NCBI GenBank assembly: GCA_028583415.1
Contig: CM053269.1
Span: forward strand, 53,991,007-54,055,006
Source: Protea cynaroides
Taxonomy: Eukaryota; Streptophyta; Magnoliopsida; Proteales; Proteaceae
Length of the DNA stretch: 64,000 nt
Direction of reading: 5' to 3'
Position 1 is the stretch's first letter; each line of letters begins with the position of its first letter. The notes beneath the pieces were generated by a model, which made no database searches, had not been told where the DNA came from, and worked only from the letters and a program-made list of their open reading frames with translations. Both the position numbers and the translations under genes were made by a program. Positions 33,382-48,300 of the stretch are shown in pieces.

Positions 33382-36300
33382 CCACCCACCATAATGCATG
33401 ATTAATGTATTAAAAACAATAATGTCCCCCCCCCCCCAATTGTGTAAATCTTCTTATGGAAGATGTACCCTTACAATGCCTTGGATACGCCTTGGCACCC
33501 ACGGGCTTCCAACACCTTGGTGCCCTGACAATTATGGCAAGGATTCTTGATATTAGTGGTTGGTATTCATGATTGTTTGTAAAAGACCCCATTTAGTTGG
33601 ATGAGGTTGAGTTGAGTTGAGTTGAGATTCATTATTGCTTGTCTTGTTATTCAGAAAAAAGGAAACACAAGAAAAACATTGGTTCATACGTTTAGTATTC
33701 CACTGTTGAAAAGGAAGAAACCTTTTTTTTTTTGAGGGGGAAGGGAGGCTATAGTTGTATCTTCTTGATACTGTACTTATGATAAATATAGTATGGAATG
33801 TGGATACAAAACTTGGGTGAAGTTTTTACTCTTCTATCTTTCCTTTTGTTTGCCTCATTCTTCTTTAGTTCTCTGATAATGGGATTATGGTCTATGGTTT
33901 ACAGTACCCTGTCTATTTTGCTTTTGAGGATGACAAGATTAACACTGTCTTAGCTGATGTCAAGAGGAATGATGCTACTGGTCAGCCTGCTTCTGCAACA
34001 ACCGGCGGGTTAGTTCGGACTTTACCAATGACACATTTGGAACTTCAGTAGAGTATCTAAAATGCTATATAACCCTATGATTTGCAGGAGATTTTCACAT
34101 ATGTCCACATGTTTATCTTGTCAGATCCCGCATGATGACACACCTACATTTGTTTGGACAATCACAAGCACTTCTTGCATATGATCTGCTCATATGTTCC
34201 TTTTTTTAGAGCTTGTGTTAATGTGGTCCTACTTTAATGTTCCTTTATGTCCCAAGCTTGTTGTAGATTGATTCTTTTGACTTGCATTACTGGACAAGTT
34301 TTGTCTAACACAAAGAGGTCAGAGCTCGTAGTGTACTCTTTAATGATCTAAATAAAAAGTCCAAATATTGGGGGCGCACTTTAGAATTTCCCCTTTCCAA
34401 GGATGCATAACGTTAAAATCATAATTCAACAATATTCTAACAAAACTTCTCTGGAATTTTTGACATTTGGAAATCTTGTAGTTTCTCTCCTTGTCACTGT
34501 CAGAGTTCCTAATATCAGCTAATATTTTGTGGAAATTTCATTGTTGTGAAACAAAAATATTCTGTGAGCTACACTTATTTTTTAAATTATCAAGTGTTTT
34601 ATTTTATTTATTTAGAGAAATGTAGTGATTCCAATTTTTGGTTGGTAAATGATTCTCATTTTATTTAAAAATACTTAAAAATATTCAAACAGGAAATTAA
34701 CTTAACATTATTGCATATTAAAAACCATATTTCTAGATTGTTGAGAGGAGAAATATGGTATAATGATTACAATTGGCACTCAACTGCCACATGTGACCTT
34801 TGAAAGAGGTAAGCACTTTGAATAGGATGGATGACCTATCCAATAGATATGGATAACCTCAAGTACTGGGACTTACCATTACAAGGTGAGAATGTGATCA
34901 AACTAGGATTAGATACCTGTCAGGGAAAGACTTATTAGGCAGGGTTATGCAGCAAGAACACATTAGGCATCTTTTAGTGGAAATAAGCTTTGGGTTGAGT
35001 TTTACGCATGTTGGGCCTTTGGTCCCATGTATTTTCATTGTAATGGGCCACTTTAAGGGGGGTAAGCTATGGGTAGAAAGTAGGAATACGGGATTAGTGT
35101 GTTAGCATCCCAAGTCTAGTTGGATAGTCTTTGTCTAATTAGATAAGATTTTTAATGCTTTAAGTCTTTCATTGCTTTAAGTGTTTTAAGGTACTTTCCT
35201 TTATTTTAGGTTTAGTTTTAATAGAAAAGGACTACCTTCAAAGTAAGTTATTGTCTGAAGGAGTTTTAGGACTAGATTGATTCTTGTTTTGAGTCTTCTA
35301 TATAAGTTTGTAAGGGACTACAAGCCTGAGAACGAATTTTGATGAATGGAAGAATGATTGGCTGCAGCCCATTATGGTACTCTGTGGTGATTCAGATTGC
35401 TTCCGTGCTGTGGTAATTTGGTAGGAACCCCTTGGTGGTGAATCCAAGGTACGATTTCAGGTGGTGAATCCTGAAATTCATATCATTCTTCTTCCTGCCC
35501 TTGCATTAAATGTCAAGCAAGTTAATTTTATAATTCCCGATCTGGTTTTATCATCCTCCATTAAGTACATCAGTCAATCTGTTTTGCTAATCTAAATTTT
35601 TATAATAAGCAAGTCAAAGGTCAAGGATGAGATTTTCCTTTTTCCTCGTTGTTCTGTTAATATACTTTGGTGAGTTTACTGAGTAGTAGCTAAATCTTGT
35701 CTCGAATAAATTCCATAGCTGATGAATTTGCGAAGGATGACACAAGGAGGGATGCTGAATATATTGGGTCTAACCTTTAAGTCAGTAGTAATCAGTTGTA
35801 TATATTATATAACATTCCCTTTGGAGTGGTTGCTGGCCTTTTTATCTGTGTTCTGTCTCGTAGGTCTGATATGTATTGTATGCTTTCTGTACTAATGGCC
35901 TATCTCTCTTATAAAATATTTGGTGATTAAAAAAGGAAAAGGTCTAAGTTCATGTACTTGGGTTTGGAGTCTTGGTCCTTGTTTTACCAATCATTTCTGA
36001 TTCTCTCTAAATCATTTCAAATCCGCTACATGACCTCCACCATTTTTTGTAATTTTTTTTTTGGGGGGTGGGTGTCCATCAGATAGAGTTTTATTGTTTT
36101 ACATGTATTTGCTTGTTGTTTCATACTTATGGCATGAACAGCCTCCACTCTTGTTCAGAATTTGATCTGCTTTGCCTATCCAATACCCATAGTTCGAAAA
36201 CTTAGGTTTTGGTCTCGTTTGAGTGGGGTTGAAATCCTAAATTTTGATTGGAATGGTTGCCAAAACCGTGCATTTTTTGGTTGGCACAAGGACTGGATTT

Positions 36301-39300
36301 GTTACCCAATAGGCGTCCGAGCGGTGTTTATAGGCCTGGGCACCAGGGTGCCATACAATCATGAGAAAGACGGTCGCCCAGGGCGCTAGGCAAGGTTTAG
36401 GGCGCCTTAGATGCCCAGAATGTTTGGGTGGCCGCCTTGTTTTCAATGTGTCTTTTTTTCTTTTCATATTTTTCCTTGATCTCTGAATTTCTTCACATGA
36501 TTTATTAGGCTAGACAGGATTAACATTTATTAGATAGTACTTATTTATGCCTAATATCATTTAAATAAATGTTTCATTTACTTAAGATATTATTCATAAA
36601 TAAGTAAATACCCTCCCATTTGAATCCAATGTAAATAGTCTAAAAATCAAATTCCAAAAGTATAAAAAGTCAACCCTCCAGTTCAAGAACAAAAACCGTA
36701 TTTTTAGTGTGGGGGTAATTTTCAACTTCAAAATGCTAGGTTTTTTTTTCAAATATAAAAATTTCATAAATCTTATTATAGTAAAACATCACTAAAAACC
36801 AAGAGCACGCCAAAATAATTTCTTGCTTTGATGCCCAAAAAATAATTTACATTCAGACGACTTTAAACAGCATTCGCATACTCCGAACAAGGTTTGACCA
36901 GAATGTAACTCTTTTATTATAACTCGGATTCAAGCAATTTCGGATTTGTTGGAAAACTGATTATACTAGCTTTGCAACGAATTCTAGATTGCTTGAATCC
37001 GAACTATATTAAAGGAGTTACGCTCTGATCAAATTTGTTAGAAATACGTAAATGTTAGTCATAAATATGTGTTGCCTACTTAACTCATTATTTGTTGCCT
37101 TGTTGGTTTTCTCATATTAATTAAGTTATGTCTTAAATGTTGATTATTTATGTAGAATGTTGCATATATATAAACATTAATATAACATTAATATTTTAGA
37201 AATAAAAAGAAAAATACATTGGAAACACCTAGGCGCCCAAGATAGCCCCGAACACCTTAGATTGCCTTGTCGCCTTGACAACTAAGCAAATTACTGAAAC
37301 GATTGAAATTTCGACCAAAATATTGCATTTTTCTAATTGGGGTGTCATTTCGTTTCAGACCAATGAATTTTCACTGAGTTTTTAACTAGGCCCATACCCT
37401 TGCATTCTATTCATTATCATTTTCATTGTTATTTGTATTTCAGTTTGATCATTGATGATTCTATCTTATTTGGAGTATTGTGAGCACTGTGGCCTCTGGA
37501 TATGGCATCCTCTTCTCTTCCTTGTGTGGGAAATAGCAACATATATTTTCACCCTGGTTAATTCTTCTTTGAAAATGTTGATTCTGAAGATATTGTTGTA
37601 CTTGTGAACTACCATAGTGGGTTCATCTAATGCTTTCTTGTAATGTTACAGATACAAGCTTCTTGTGTCAACATCAGAACCTAAGAAGCTAACGTCTCCC
37701 ACCATCACAAACATTCAGGTCCTAATTCATCACTTCCTTCCCGCAATAATTTGGGGAAAAAGAGTTCAATGATAAATTTCTAGAAAGATGCAACTCATTT
37801 TGGATTTCTGGATCTCTAGTTAGTTTGCATTGCTATTGTAATTCCTGTATATGACCAGAGGTTACTCCACCACTGAGTATGTTTCTCTGATGCAGTATGT
37901 ATCCGTCAAATAGCTTTTTCAAGTGTATGCTGGATATTATTTCCAGATGCACCTTGAAGGCTGTATTCCTATTCTGGAGAGAACATTGTAGAGGCAGGTT
38001 CCTTTTGTGTGTTACAAGTCTGAAATGTTGATTGGGCATTTTCTGTTTTGAAATTTTAAATATGTTGACTGGAGATCCCATCTGGTTGCATAATTGACTC
38101 CTTCCCCCCCCCCCCCCCAAACACCCACACACACACACATTTCTGTAGGAAAGAACACATTTATTTCTCTCTCTTTCATGGAGGATCGTGTCCTGCTCGT
38201 TATAATCCCAAACACAATTAAATTTAAATCAACATGAGAATCAATTTAAGAAATTCACAAAACAGCCTGATTGATATTTACAGCACCAAAAACCAACTCA
38301 AAATTGCAGTCTATTAGTTATTTTAGATGAATCTAGTGCTTCTATTAAATCAACCTAACGAAATTTTATTTAATTTAATTAAGCAAAATTTGAACTGATT
38401 GAGAATAACAAATAGCACCATAAACCATTACACAACAAAACTTATTTTTCAGTGAATTCAGTCCCATTTTTTGGTATTGTTATTGTATCGTGAGTGAGGG
38501 AGCCCATCTCGAGACTAGCGCAAGGCACTAATCTCGAGACTAGCGCAAGGCACTAATCTCGAGATGGCTTCTAGATGCTCCTTTCTCTCTTATTTTCTGT
38601 TGGCGTTACCATTATACCCTATTAGGGTTATTGTTTATATATATATATATATATTTATATTTGGGAATGGGGCAGTCACAATACAAGCTTGTGACTCCCA
38701 CAGTTACAGCAAACTCTTCTCTCTCTCTTCTCTCTTCTCTCTTCCTTATTCTCTATTTTTTCATGGTATTAGAACCAATCACTGATACAACCTAAAAGGA
38801 TACGTCTACACTAAAAGGGGGTGCATTCACCCCTGGTTCTTGTATATAAAACAGAACAGAATTCCTGCATAAATCCTTGGACCGATGGCGCTGGTCAGAT
38901 TTTTGGTTTGATCTTTTCTGGAGATGTTACTTGTTTGTTTGAATCAATCTTTTTGATTCAGTTTTCTGGTTTGATATACTGGAGGAATCGATTGTCCTGT
39001 TCGGATTTGTGGTCTGTTTGTTTAAATCGATTGTGAGCATCGATTTTGGAGAAGCATCAATTCTGTTGGCATGTTGCAATTGGAATTCTGGTGGTAATGC
39101 AATTCTGCTTCAGATAATTCTGGCTGTAATTTGAGTTGTTGCGATATTTGTTTATTTGCTGGATCCGTACCTGATTTTTCTTTTTCTGGATCTGAAATCG
39201 AGAATTGGAGTTGCGATAAATCTTCTTGGATGTTGTTCTTCGATTCTTTTGGCTCTACCATGGATGTTTCTGCCCGCATGATATCTTATTGACTTTTCAG

Positions 39301-42300
39301 GTTCGATTCTTGCAAATCAACTTTATTCTGGTTTCACTTCTCGGTTGGCTGAACCAATTATTAAAGTCAATTTTTGAAGTTCCTTCTTTTTCTTTTGCCT
39401 CTCGGCTGGCGGAACCAATTCTTATCACCTTTTGGAGTTTCTTTTGATTGTCGGTTGGCTGAACCGATTATTGAAATTAATTATTCTTTCTTGCTCTCCT
39501 TGGTATTGATGGCTGAATCTGTTGAATCTAAGACTACCATGACTGAGGTAGTGTACTGGTGCCTTTCTCCTCCCATCAGATTATAGAGAAGAAATTGGAA
39601 GGACTTAATAATTTCCTGTGATGACGGAAAATTGTTAAGTTAGTTTTGACTAAACGGGATCAACAGAATCACTGAACCCAGACCAAGTCTAGTATTGGCA
39701 CTACTTGGGACACTGTTGATGCTCAGATTTTGGATAGCTGCTGAATTCTATGGACAATTATATTGTAGAGCTTGTTACCCATATCGATGCAATGAAGGAG
39801 TTGGGGATTATCTGAATGTCTTATACTCTAAATTTGTCCCGTATTCATGAGCTATCATAAGAACTTTACCAGATATATCGGAAAGGTCGCCCTCTCACAT
39901 AGTACTCTGTTGATTTTAAATGAATTTGTGAGGAACTCAATTCTCTACTTCATATTAGTGCAGATGTGCAGAAGATGCAAGAACAATGAGAGCAATCGGC
40001 TGTTATGGGTTTTTTCAGTGGACTTGGAACCGAGAGTGAAGCAATTCGTTCTGAGATTCTTGGCTGTGCCATGGTGGCCTCTCTAGCAAATACTTTTTCT
40101 TGTATATTATGGGTCTCTTGTGACAGTACCCATGATAGCCTCCTGTGGATAGTTCGACTCATGTTTCTCGTCAGTTTGGTTGTGGCATTGGTGGTGGTGC
40201 TTGTCGTGGCCACATTTCTGGTACAACTCATAGTTAGCAAATTCGGGTATTATACGCGTATAATACTCGTGCCGTATTTTTGAACGAATCCGGATTTTTA
40301 TGTATATGCATTCAGAGTCATTAAAAGTATTTTTCAAATTAATGAAACATGTTATACCTGTTTAATACGCGATATGCGTATTAAACTATCGCGTATTAAA
40401 CGGGTATAATACGGCGTCATTAATTTGAAAAAAAAAAAAAAAAAACAAAAAACCAAATAGAGCCTCGAGTTTTGTCTAACTGTAAGGGTTTTCTAACTGT
40501 TACGGTTCTCAAGAGAACAGAGCCCCAAATCCCTCTGTTCCCTCTCACAGCCGTCAAACATCTGTGGAATCCGGCGGCACCTTCTTCAAATCTGAAGTTT
40601 GAACTACATCTTCCGGCGGCTCCTTCTTCAAATCTGAACTACACCTTCTTCGGTCTTCATCTTCTTTGACCTTTTGCATCTTCTTCGAGCTTTGGTCTTT
40701 GATCTTCTTCATCTTCTTCGATCTTCTACAACTTCTGCATTCTAACACCTGTAGTTTCTATTCTCGGTCGGCAGCGGCAGCTTTCCAAATGTCATTTGCA
40801 TTCCTTTCCTCTAGCGGCAGCTTCTCAAATCACAGAGACAGAGAGACAGAGAGAGAGATTGAGATTTCGTTAGGGATTCTGATTTTTGAGTGAGTCGGTG
40901 ATTAGAGAGTATTCCTTTTGGTTTCTTTGATTGTTTTTCTTTCCTATCCATTTCCATCCAGATTTAGAAAAGATTAGAGGGATTCTAAGTGAGGCCGTGA
41001 TTAGAGAGTACTATACCTTCTGGTTTCTTTGATTATTTTTCTTTTCTATCCAACGGTGGGATTTCCATCCAAATTTAGAAAAGATTTGAGATTACATGGG
41101 TATGTTGAGTATATTTTATTTTCATCTCACGGTGGAATTCCCACCAAACTTTTGGCAATTTTTTATTTATTATATTTTGTTTTCTTTTCTTTATTATATA
41201 TATATTTTTTTCAATTCTTCTGAATCAGAGTATGTCAACTATGGGCAAGATTAGAGTATATCTAGAATGAAACCATGTTTTGATGGTTAGAATTCTATTT
41301 ATATGTTATTATGTTATTTGTTGCATGCTATATATGTTTATTGTATGGTGAATATATGTCCGTATTTTTTGTCCCGATTTTTCTATAGGGTACCGTATTA
41401 AACATGTATTAAACACGTACCATATTAATGCTGTACACGTTTTTTTAAAGTGGATTATTGGTCCCCGTATCAAAGTTTGACTCCGTTTAATACCCGTACG
41501 TATCTGTATCCGTATCCGATTTTCTGCCGTATTCGAATTTACTAACTATGGTACAACTTGCACCTGTCATCATTGTGGAAAACTTGGTCATATCCAACGT
41601 TTTTGTTGGATGCTTCATGGCAAATCACCTCAACAACAGTTTGCCAATTTTGTTGCTAGTTCTGAGTCTCTACTCCGCTTGCACCATCTGAGGGAAAGAT
41701 AGCCAAGATGATTGATGATGAGTATGTCCGTTACAATCAGTTTCAGACTTCACAACCTTCTTCGTCTTCCACAGCTATTTTTGTTCAGACGGGTAATGCA
41801 CTGTGTGTCTCTCATCCTCTCGTCCCTGGATCATTGATTCATGTGCTTCAGGGGTTTTAGGTATATTTTCCTCTCTTTATTCTTCCACCTCCAGTTTCAA
41901 TTTGGTTGATGGCTCTTTGGTCAAGGTCAGTGGCATTGGGACTGTCCATCCCACTCCGTTTGTGTACTTCTCTTCGTTTGTTCATTTATCTAATTTTTCG
42001 TATAATCTATTGTCTGTCTGCAAGATTACTACTGCTTACAACTGTTCCGTAACCTTTTATCTTGACCATTGTGTTTTTCAGGATCTTACAATGATGAGGA
42101 TGACTGGTAGGGGCCAGGAGAAGGGGGGATTGTATTTACTTGAGGATTCGCCATATATTGCTTGCTTTAGTGTTCTGTGTCCGCATCAAGTTCATTGTCT
42201 GTTAGGTCATCTGTCCTTACAAAGTTTGAAGAAGCTTGATACACGTTTTAGTTTTCTTTGTAGTTTAGAATATGAGTCTTATCAGTTTGGGAAGCTCCAT

Positions 42301-45300
42301 CGTGTGAGTTATTCCCCTTGTGTTAATAAATGTCTGCGCTCCCTTTTGCTTTAGTTTCTTATGTATGGGGACCTTGTCCGGTCGCGTCTTAAGTCAGGGT
42401 TCAAGTATTTTAAATGATTTTTCAAGAGTTACTTGGATTCATTTAGTGAAAAATCGTTCAGAGTCATTTTCTATCTTCTATGCATATCTTCGTGAGATTC
42501 AGACTCAATTACAAACCTCTATTCGTGCTTTTTGGAGTGATAATGCTAAGGAATATTTCTCGAGTCAGTTTTCTTAGTCTATGGCTAAACAGGGTATGGT
42601 TCATCAATCTTCCTTTCCCGACACCCCATAGCAAAATGGTGTTGGGGAACGGAAGAATCGTCATTAAATGGAGGTTACTCGGTCCCTTCTTTTTGAAATG
42701 AAGGTGGCCAAATACTTTGGGGAGATGCTTTGTTAATTGCGTGTTATCTTATTAATCACATGCCTTCTTCTGTTTTGGGTGGTGGTATTCCTCTTTCTTT
42801 GTTGTTTCCTTCTGAACCTATTTTTGTGCTTTCTCTTCGGTTATTTGGGTGTGCTTGTTTTATTTGTGATCATCGTCTTGGTCTTTCTAAGTTAGATCCT
42901 AGAGTTCTCAAGTGTTTGTTTGTAGGTTATAAGCCAACTTAGAAAGGCTATAGTTGCTATTCACCGGAGTCCCATAAATACTGTCACCGTAGATGTGTCC
43001 TTCTTTGAGTCCACACCGTATCCAAATGGGTCTTTTGTTGTGTTTGAGTTGGATGATGATACACCTACAAATATTGTCCAACATTTGATTTCGCAGGTAC
43101 TTCCTCCTCCGACGGTTGTTTAGTAGGTTTATACTCGTCGTCCTCGGGTAGATCTTGCACCCTCCGTGCCCCTTGCTTCTACAACCTCTTCTTCGTCTGC
43201 AAATCCCGCACATCAGTTAAGTATACGTTTTTCTGACCTTGATAATCTTATTGCTCATCATAAGGGAGTTTGGAATTGTACCCAATATCTAATTTCAAAC
43301 AGAGTTGATTGGCGGACAAGAATCCCAACCCCATTTAGTTGGGATAAGGCTTTGTTGTTGTTATTGTATCCAATTTCGATCTTCGTGTCCTCATCCGGTT
43401 TCTCTTCTTCATTTCATTCTTGTTTGACTAGTATTGAGAGTCACTCCCTCCATAAGTCTATTGTAGAGGCATTGTCCAGTTCTGGTTGGAGGATAGCTAT
43501 GGAAGAGGAATTGTTGGCCTTGGAGGAGAATCATACATGGGATCTTGTACCCTTACTTGTGGGCAGGTCTGTTATTGGTTGTCAGTGAGTGTATGTGGTT
43601 AAAGTCAACCCTGATGGTTCTCTTGCTCATTTGAAGGCTTGCCTGGTCGCCAAGGGCTATGCACAGGTTTGTGCGTTGATTATTTGGATATTTTTTCTCC
43701 TGTGGCCAAACTGGCTTCCATTTGCCTTTTGATTTCTGTTGCTGCTTCCCAACATAGGTCGATGCACGCATGCACCAGTTGGATGTAAGAATGATTTCTT
43801 ACATGGTGACCTTCATGAGAAGGTTTATATGGAGCAATCACCTAGTTTTGTTGCTTAGGGGGAATCTGGTATGGTGTGTAGGCTCAAGAATTCACTGTAT
43901 GGGTGGAAACAATCTTATCAGGCAGGGTTTGGTCATTTTACAGAGGTTGATCTCAGTTTTGGCTTGTCCCATTGTGAGAGTAATCACTCGTTGTTTTATT
44001 GGCAGTCTTCTGGAGTGGGAAGAATTTTCCTCGTTATCTATGTTGATGACATAGTGATTACAACATATGACAGTACAAGTATCGAGCATTTGAAGGCTTA
44101 TTTACAGCAACAGTTTCATACCAAGGATCTGGGTCGCTTGGGAGTTGAGGTGGCACAGTCATGGAAAGGTATTTCTCTTTCTCAAAGGAAATACATTCTG
44201 GATTTAGTTATCAAGATAGGGATGCTAGGGTCCAAACCTATGGATATCCCAATGGATCCTAACATCAAACTTATAGCTGATGAGGGTAATATTCTGACTG
44301 ATCGTGAGAGGTATCGTAGACTGGTTGGGAAGTTGAATGATCTTACTATGACTCATCCAAATGTGGCCTTCCTAGTCAGTGTTGTGAGTCAGTTTCTGTC
44401 CTTTCCTCGGACGCCTCATTGGGATGTTGTTATTCATATTTTATGGTATCTCAAGAAGGCTCAGGCTGTGATCTACTGTATTCTGATCATGGACATAGAC
44501 GTGTTATGGGTTTTTCAAATGCTAATTGGATCGGTTCTCCTATTGATATATGGTCTACTACTAGGTATTGTATTTTTGTTGGTGGAAAACTTGTGGCCTG
44601 TAAGAGCATGAAGTAAACTGTTGCTCTGTTTACTGTTTAGTGTAGAGTCTAAATATCGTGCTATGGCACCTATGACGTGAGTTGATGTGAGTCAAGCAAC
44701 TGCTAACTGAGTTGGGTTTTCCTCACAAGTTTTCTATGCAATTGTGGTGTGATAACCATGGATCAAGGTGCCGGTTTCGAGACCTGTTTCGGTCAGGCTC
44801 GAAACCGGCACAACTCGGCGAAACCACCGAAACCAGGCCGAAACCTGGTATTTTCTACCAGCTTTATTGACTCTATGGTTTCGAGGCTTAAAAATGTTTT
44901 TTTTTTGTCTGATTTTTTTTGTGTACCCTATTTAAACCATTTTACACCTATTTCTAATGTTAGTTTGCAAAAAAGGCAGAGAAAATAGCTACATGTGGTG
45001 TGGACCAATGTTTGATAGTGTACGCTGAAATATTACACAAATGTCACAATGTAGTAATGTACTAAGCTACTAACTATTAAGCCACTAATTAACAATATTC
45101 ATTAAAAATTAATACATTGAAGATTGAACTTAGAAATTAGAAATCTCACCAGTTAGTTCCATGTGGAGCTTCGTGGTACATTTAAACCACGTGCAACATA
45201 CCACTGATGGTGGCGATAATGCTCCTCAGATTGCAGCAGTATGTATCCCAAGACATGGTATCACTCCAATTGTTCTGATAGTCTCTAACAGCCTATGAGT

Positions 45301-48300
45301 AGATAGAGTCATCAACATAATAGAAGTACCCTTGTCGAGGGTAAGGCTGATCGAGTGTGTGTGTGGGTGGAGCAGGAGTAGGCATGAACGTCGGAGGAGG
45401 AACATACTGAAATATGGAGTCGACAAACGATGATCCAACAGTGCCACTGCCAACACCTGAGGCTGAGTCATCTCTAAATTGATTGCTGGGGTAGGAACTA
45501 TAATAACCCCCATACCCACCACCTCCAACCCCACTAACCCCAGTAGTAGACCATCCAAATCCACCATGTGCCGTCGAACCGATATTCTCGCCGCCACTCT
45601 CTTCAGGAATTGCTGGGCTCGAGGTCCGTGTGATCATGAATTCTGGTGCACACCAATGCCCAGTCCCTCCAGTCTGAGAACTCTCCCCTAAATGCATCCC
45701 TGTCATGCTGCCAGACATGGTCAATATATCCATGGGATCTGTTTCATCCATCTCCTCCTGTGGCATGAACCGCTGGCGTGATCCTCTAGTGTACCCTCTA
45801 GTACTACCACTAGGCTGGGTTCCGTGGTCAGTATCCTGTGTAGCATGATCATAGTGAGTCTCCCCTGTGAATCTCAAGGGAGAAGGCAATGGATCTAGCT
45901 ACTGTGGTTGGTCATACTGATCGGGCTCATTGCGTAAGGCAGCATATCTGTCATCACAACCACCATCATCATCATTATCCCCAGTACCACTAGGTCCACT
46001 AGTACCAGTACCACCCTGGGTGGCAGAAGGTGATTGTGTTTCTCCAGAAGAAACCGGCGAATCACTCTCAGTTTCACTATCACCAGTCTGAAATGGACGT
46101 CTTGCCTGTGCATGGACTCTACCCTCGGTAGCCATAAACTCTCCCACATCAGCCTCCAAGGCTCCAGCAATAAGACGACTTGGTCGACCACCAGCCTCAT
46201 CTAATTGAGGCTCACCACGATCTGTAACCCACTCATTCAAAGGATCAACTTCCTCTCCTTCCAACTCAAAGATCTCACTCAGCTCAATGGGGGTTTTAAC
46301 ATCTTTGTCCCTGTTTAACCGTATGTGCTCTTCTTTCAATCTCAAATTATAGTGCACATACACCAAGTCCTCAAGCCTTTTTGCACCCAACCGGTTTCGT
46401 CGCTTAGTATGTATAAGCGAAAATGTGATCCGTGGCGGAGCATGTTTGTGATAACACCTTCACTGCTATTGCACGAAGGTTGGGTGACTCCGATCCGTAT
46501 AGGACCCACCATTCAGCTGCAAAATAGCATAGGAAACAAATATTAAATGATGAAAAAAATCCACAATGGTATATTGGCATCCATAAAGTAAGTATACGTA
46601 CCAGGGGGTGTTGATTGTCGACCAGATTCAGCAGCCGCCCTACCAAAACTCCCAGTGGCATCTCTAAAGCTTTTGAGCTGAACCAATTTTGATGGGTAAT
46701 AGTCTTAGTAAAAATAAAATTCTTATAAATTATGTTGATAACAAAGTAAGTAAAAGTCTTACTTCTTGCAAAATAATAGACTGTGCTCTTGCGTTTGGCT
46801 CAAGCTTGGCAACCACTTCTTGTACTGCATCTATCAATTCTTGACGCATTCCCAAGTTGTCTTTGTATTGATACTTAGGATTCAGATAATATGCTAAAAT
46901 TGACAAATATTATAATTACGTCAATGCAAGCTGATGTAATTTTAATTAGTTGAGAAACTGAAGTACATCAAGTAAAGACTCACCAGCCTTGTGTAGTGGG
47001 TGCTTGTTTGTCGCTCCCAACGATCTTTGATGATGACAATATATTTTGAGTTCCCGCGTCTGTAAGCTTCCTCTACTTGCATCTTCATCATATCTATGGC
47101 AGCCCACAAGTATGGTAAGGTGGCCTTTCTTTGTCCATCAACCATTCTCAGCACTTTCACAATGGGATCTAATATCGCCACAACTTTTTTGACATCATCC
47201 CAGAATTTATCGCTAGATATGGTTGCTTGTGTTGTTCTACCAGCTCGAGAACTAGACTGAGGCCACTCAAACCACTCCTCTGAAGCAAACATTGATCTCA
47301 AACTAGACTTCTTCATGTCAAAACTCTTGAGGGCAATGTAGTTTGTTGCAAAACGCGTTAACCCTGGCCTCACCAAGTCTCCACCACACTTGGTTCTCAT
47401 CATCTCTAAGACATATCCATGGTTATAAATGAAAGTGGTTACTTGCCTTGCATTTTCTATAGTCTCTTTCACCAGTTTTATTTCCCCCATGTCCTTCAGC
47501 ATCAAATCAATACAGTGGGCTGCACATGGTGTCCAAAAAAGTCGGTATTTTTTATTATTCATCAACCTTTCCCCTGCTTTTTTGAAGTTACTACCATTAT
47601 CAGTGACCACTTGTACCACATGATTTATCCCCACTTCTTTCACCACTTTCTTCAAGAGACTATAAATGTACTTGGAATCCTTGATATGATTGGATGCATC
47701 AATAGACTTCAGAAACGCTGTTCTACCATCACAATTCACCAAAAAGTTGATGACAGATTTTTTGGTGGGTCCGGTCCACCCATCACACATCACAGTCACC
47801 CCATATCTTTCCCATTGTGTCTTCAAAGAATCCACATATTGTTTCATTTCTTTTTTTATGTCTGGGTAGGTAGGTGTTGTACAACTTCCAAGCTGTAGGC
47901 CCTTTAACTCCTGGACCTGCCCTACCTATTTCATCCAACATAGTCTGATAGTGAGGTCCTGTGGTAGTATTTGCTGCAATGCCATGGTACATCATCCACT
48001 TGGAGATTTTGTCTCCTACTCTCGTCTTAGCATCAGTCCAAAAATGGGGCAACTTTTTTTGTTTACTATCCTGTCTGACAAATAGATCAGAATCCGCCCT
48101 CAGGACCTCAAGATCTGAGTCACGAACAGGTGGTGGTGCCTGTGTAGTAGCTGGAGTCCTAACACTCTTAGTCCTCCTAAAAGGTATCTCAGGGGCACCC
48201 CTACTTCTCAGCCTCGGCCTCTTCCCCTCATCCTCTGCTGCTGCCTCTTTAAATGACCCAGCTCCTCTAGTCCTCTCAAACTGTCTTTGTCGATCTAGCT

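Larger units (their letters stand above)
38880..44756 (+). pseudogene. copia gag-pol remnants
   Basis: Plus-strand domains in the normal copia order, broken by stops, frameshifts and insertions. There is a gag region, then a CCHC zinc knuckle (41565-41606; C-x2-C-x4-H-x4-C intact). The protease site near 41830 reads DSC where DSG is expected. A pre-integrase HCLLGH motif lies near 42195. Integrase pieces with DNAKEYFSSQ are near 42540. Reverse transcriptase has YVDD at 44039-44050, and the RNase H start is interrupted at 44757 by the hAT element. The changed protease residue and multiple breaks mean it cannot be autonomous. Confidence 0.8.

Noticed and set aside
34917..35520. Solo LTR in nicalin intron 3
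   Set aside because: It has a TATA-like box and a TG start but no matching CA end or 5-bp duplication, so it is kept only as a weak remark.
47856..47862. Programmed frameshift at the A7 tract as an established feature
   Set aside because: hAT transposases are not known to use one, and other breaks in the same gene favour ordinary decay or a read error.
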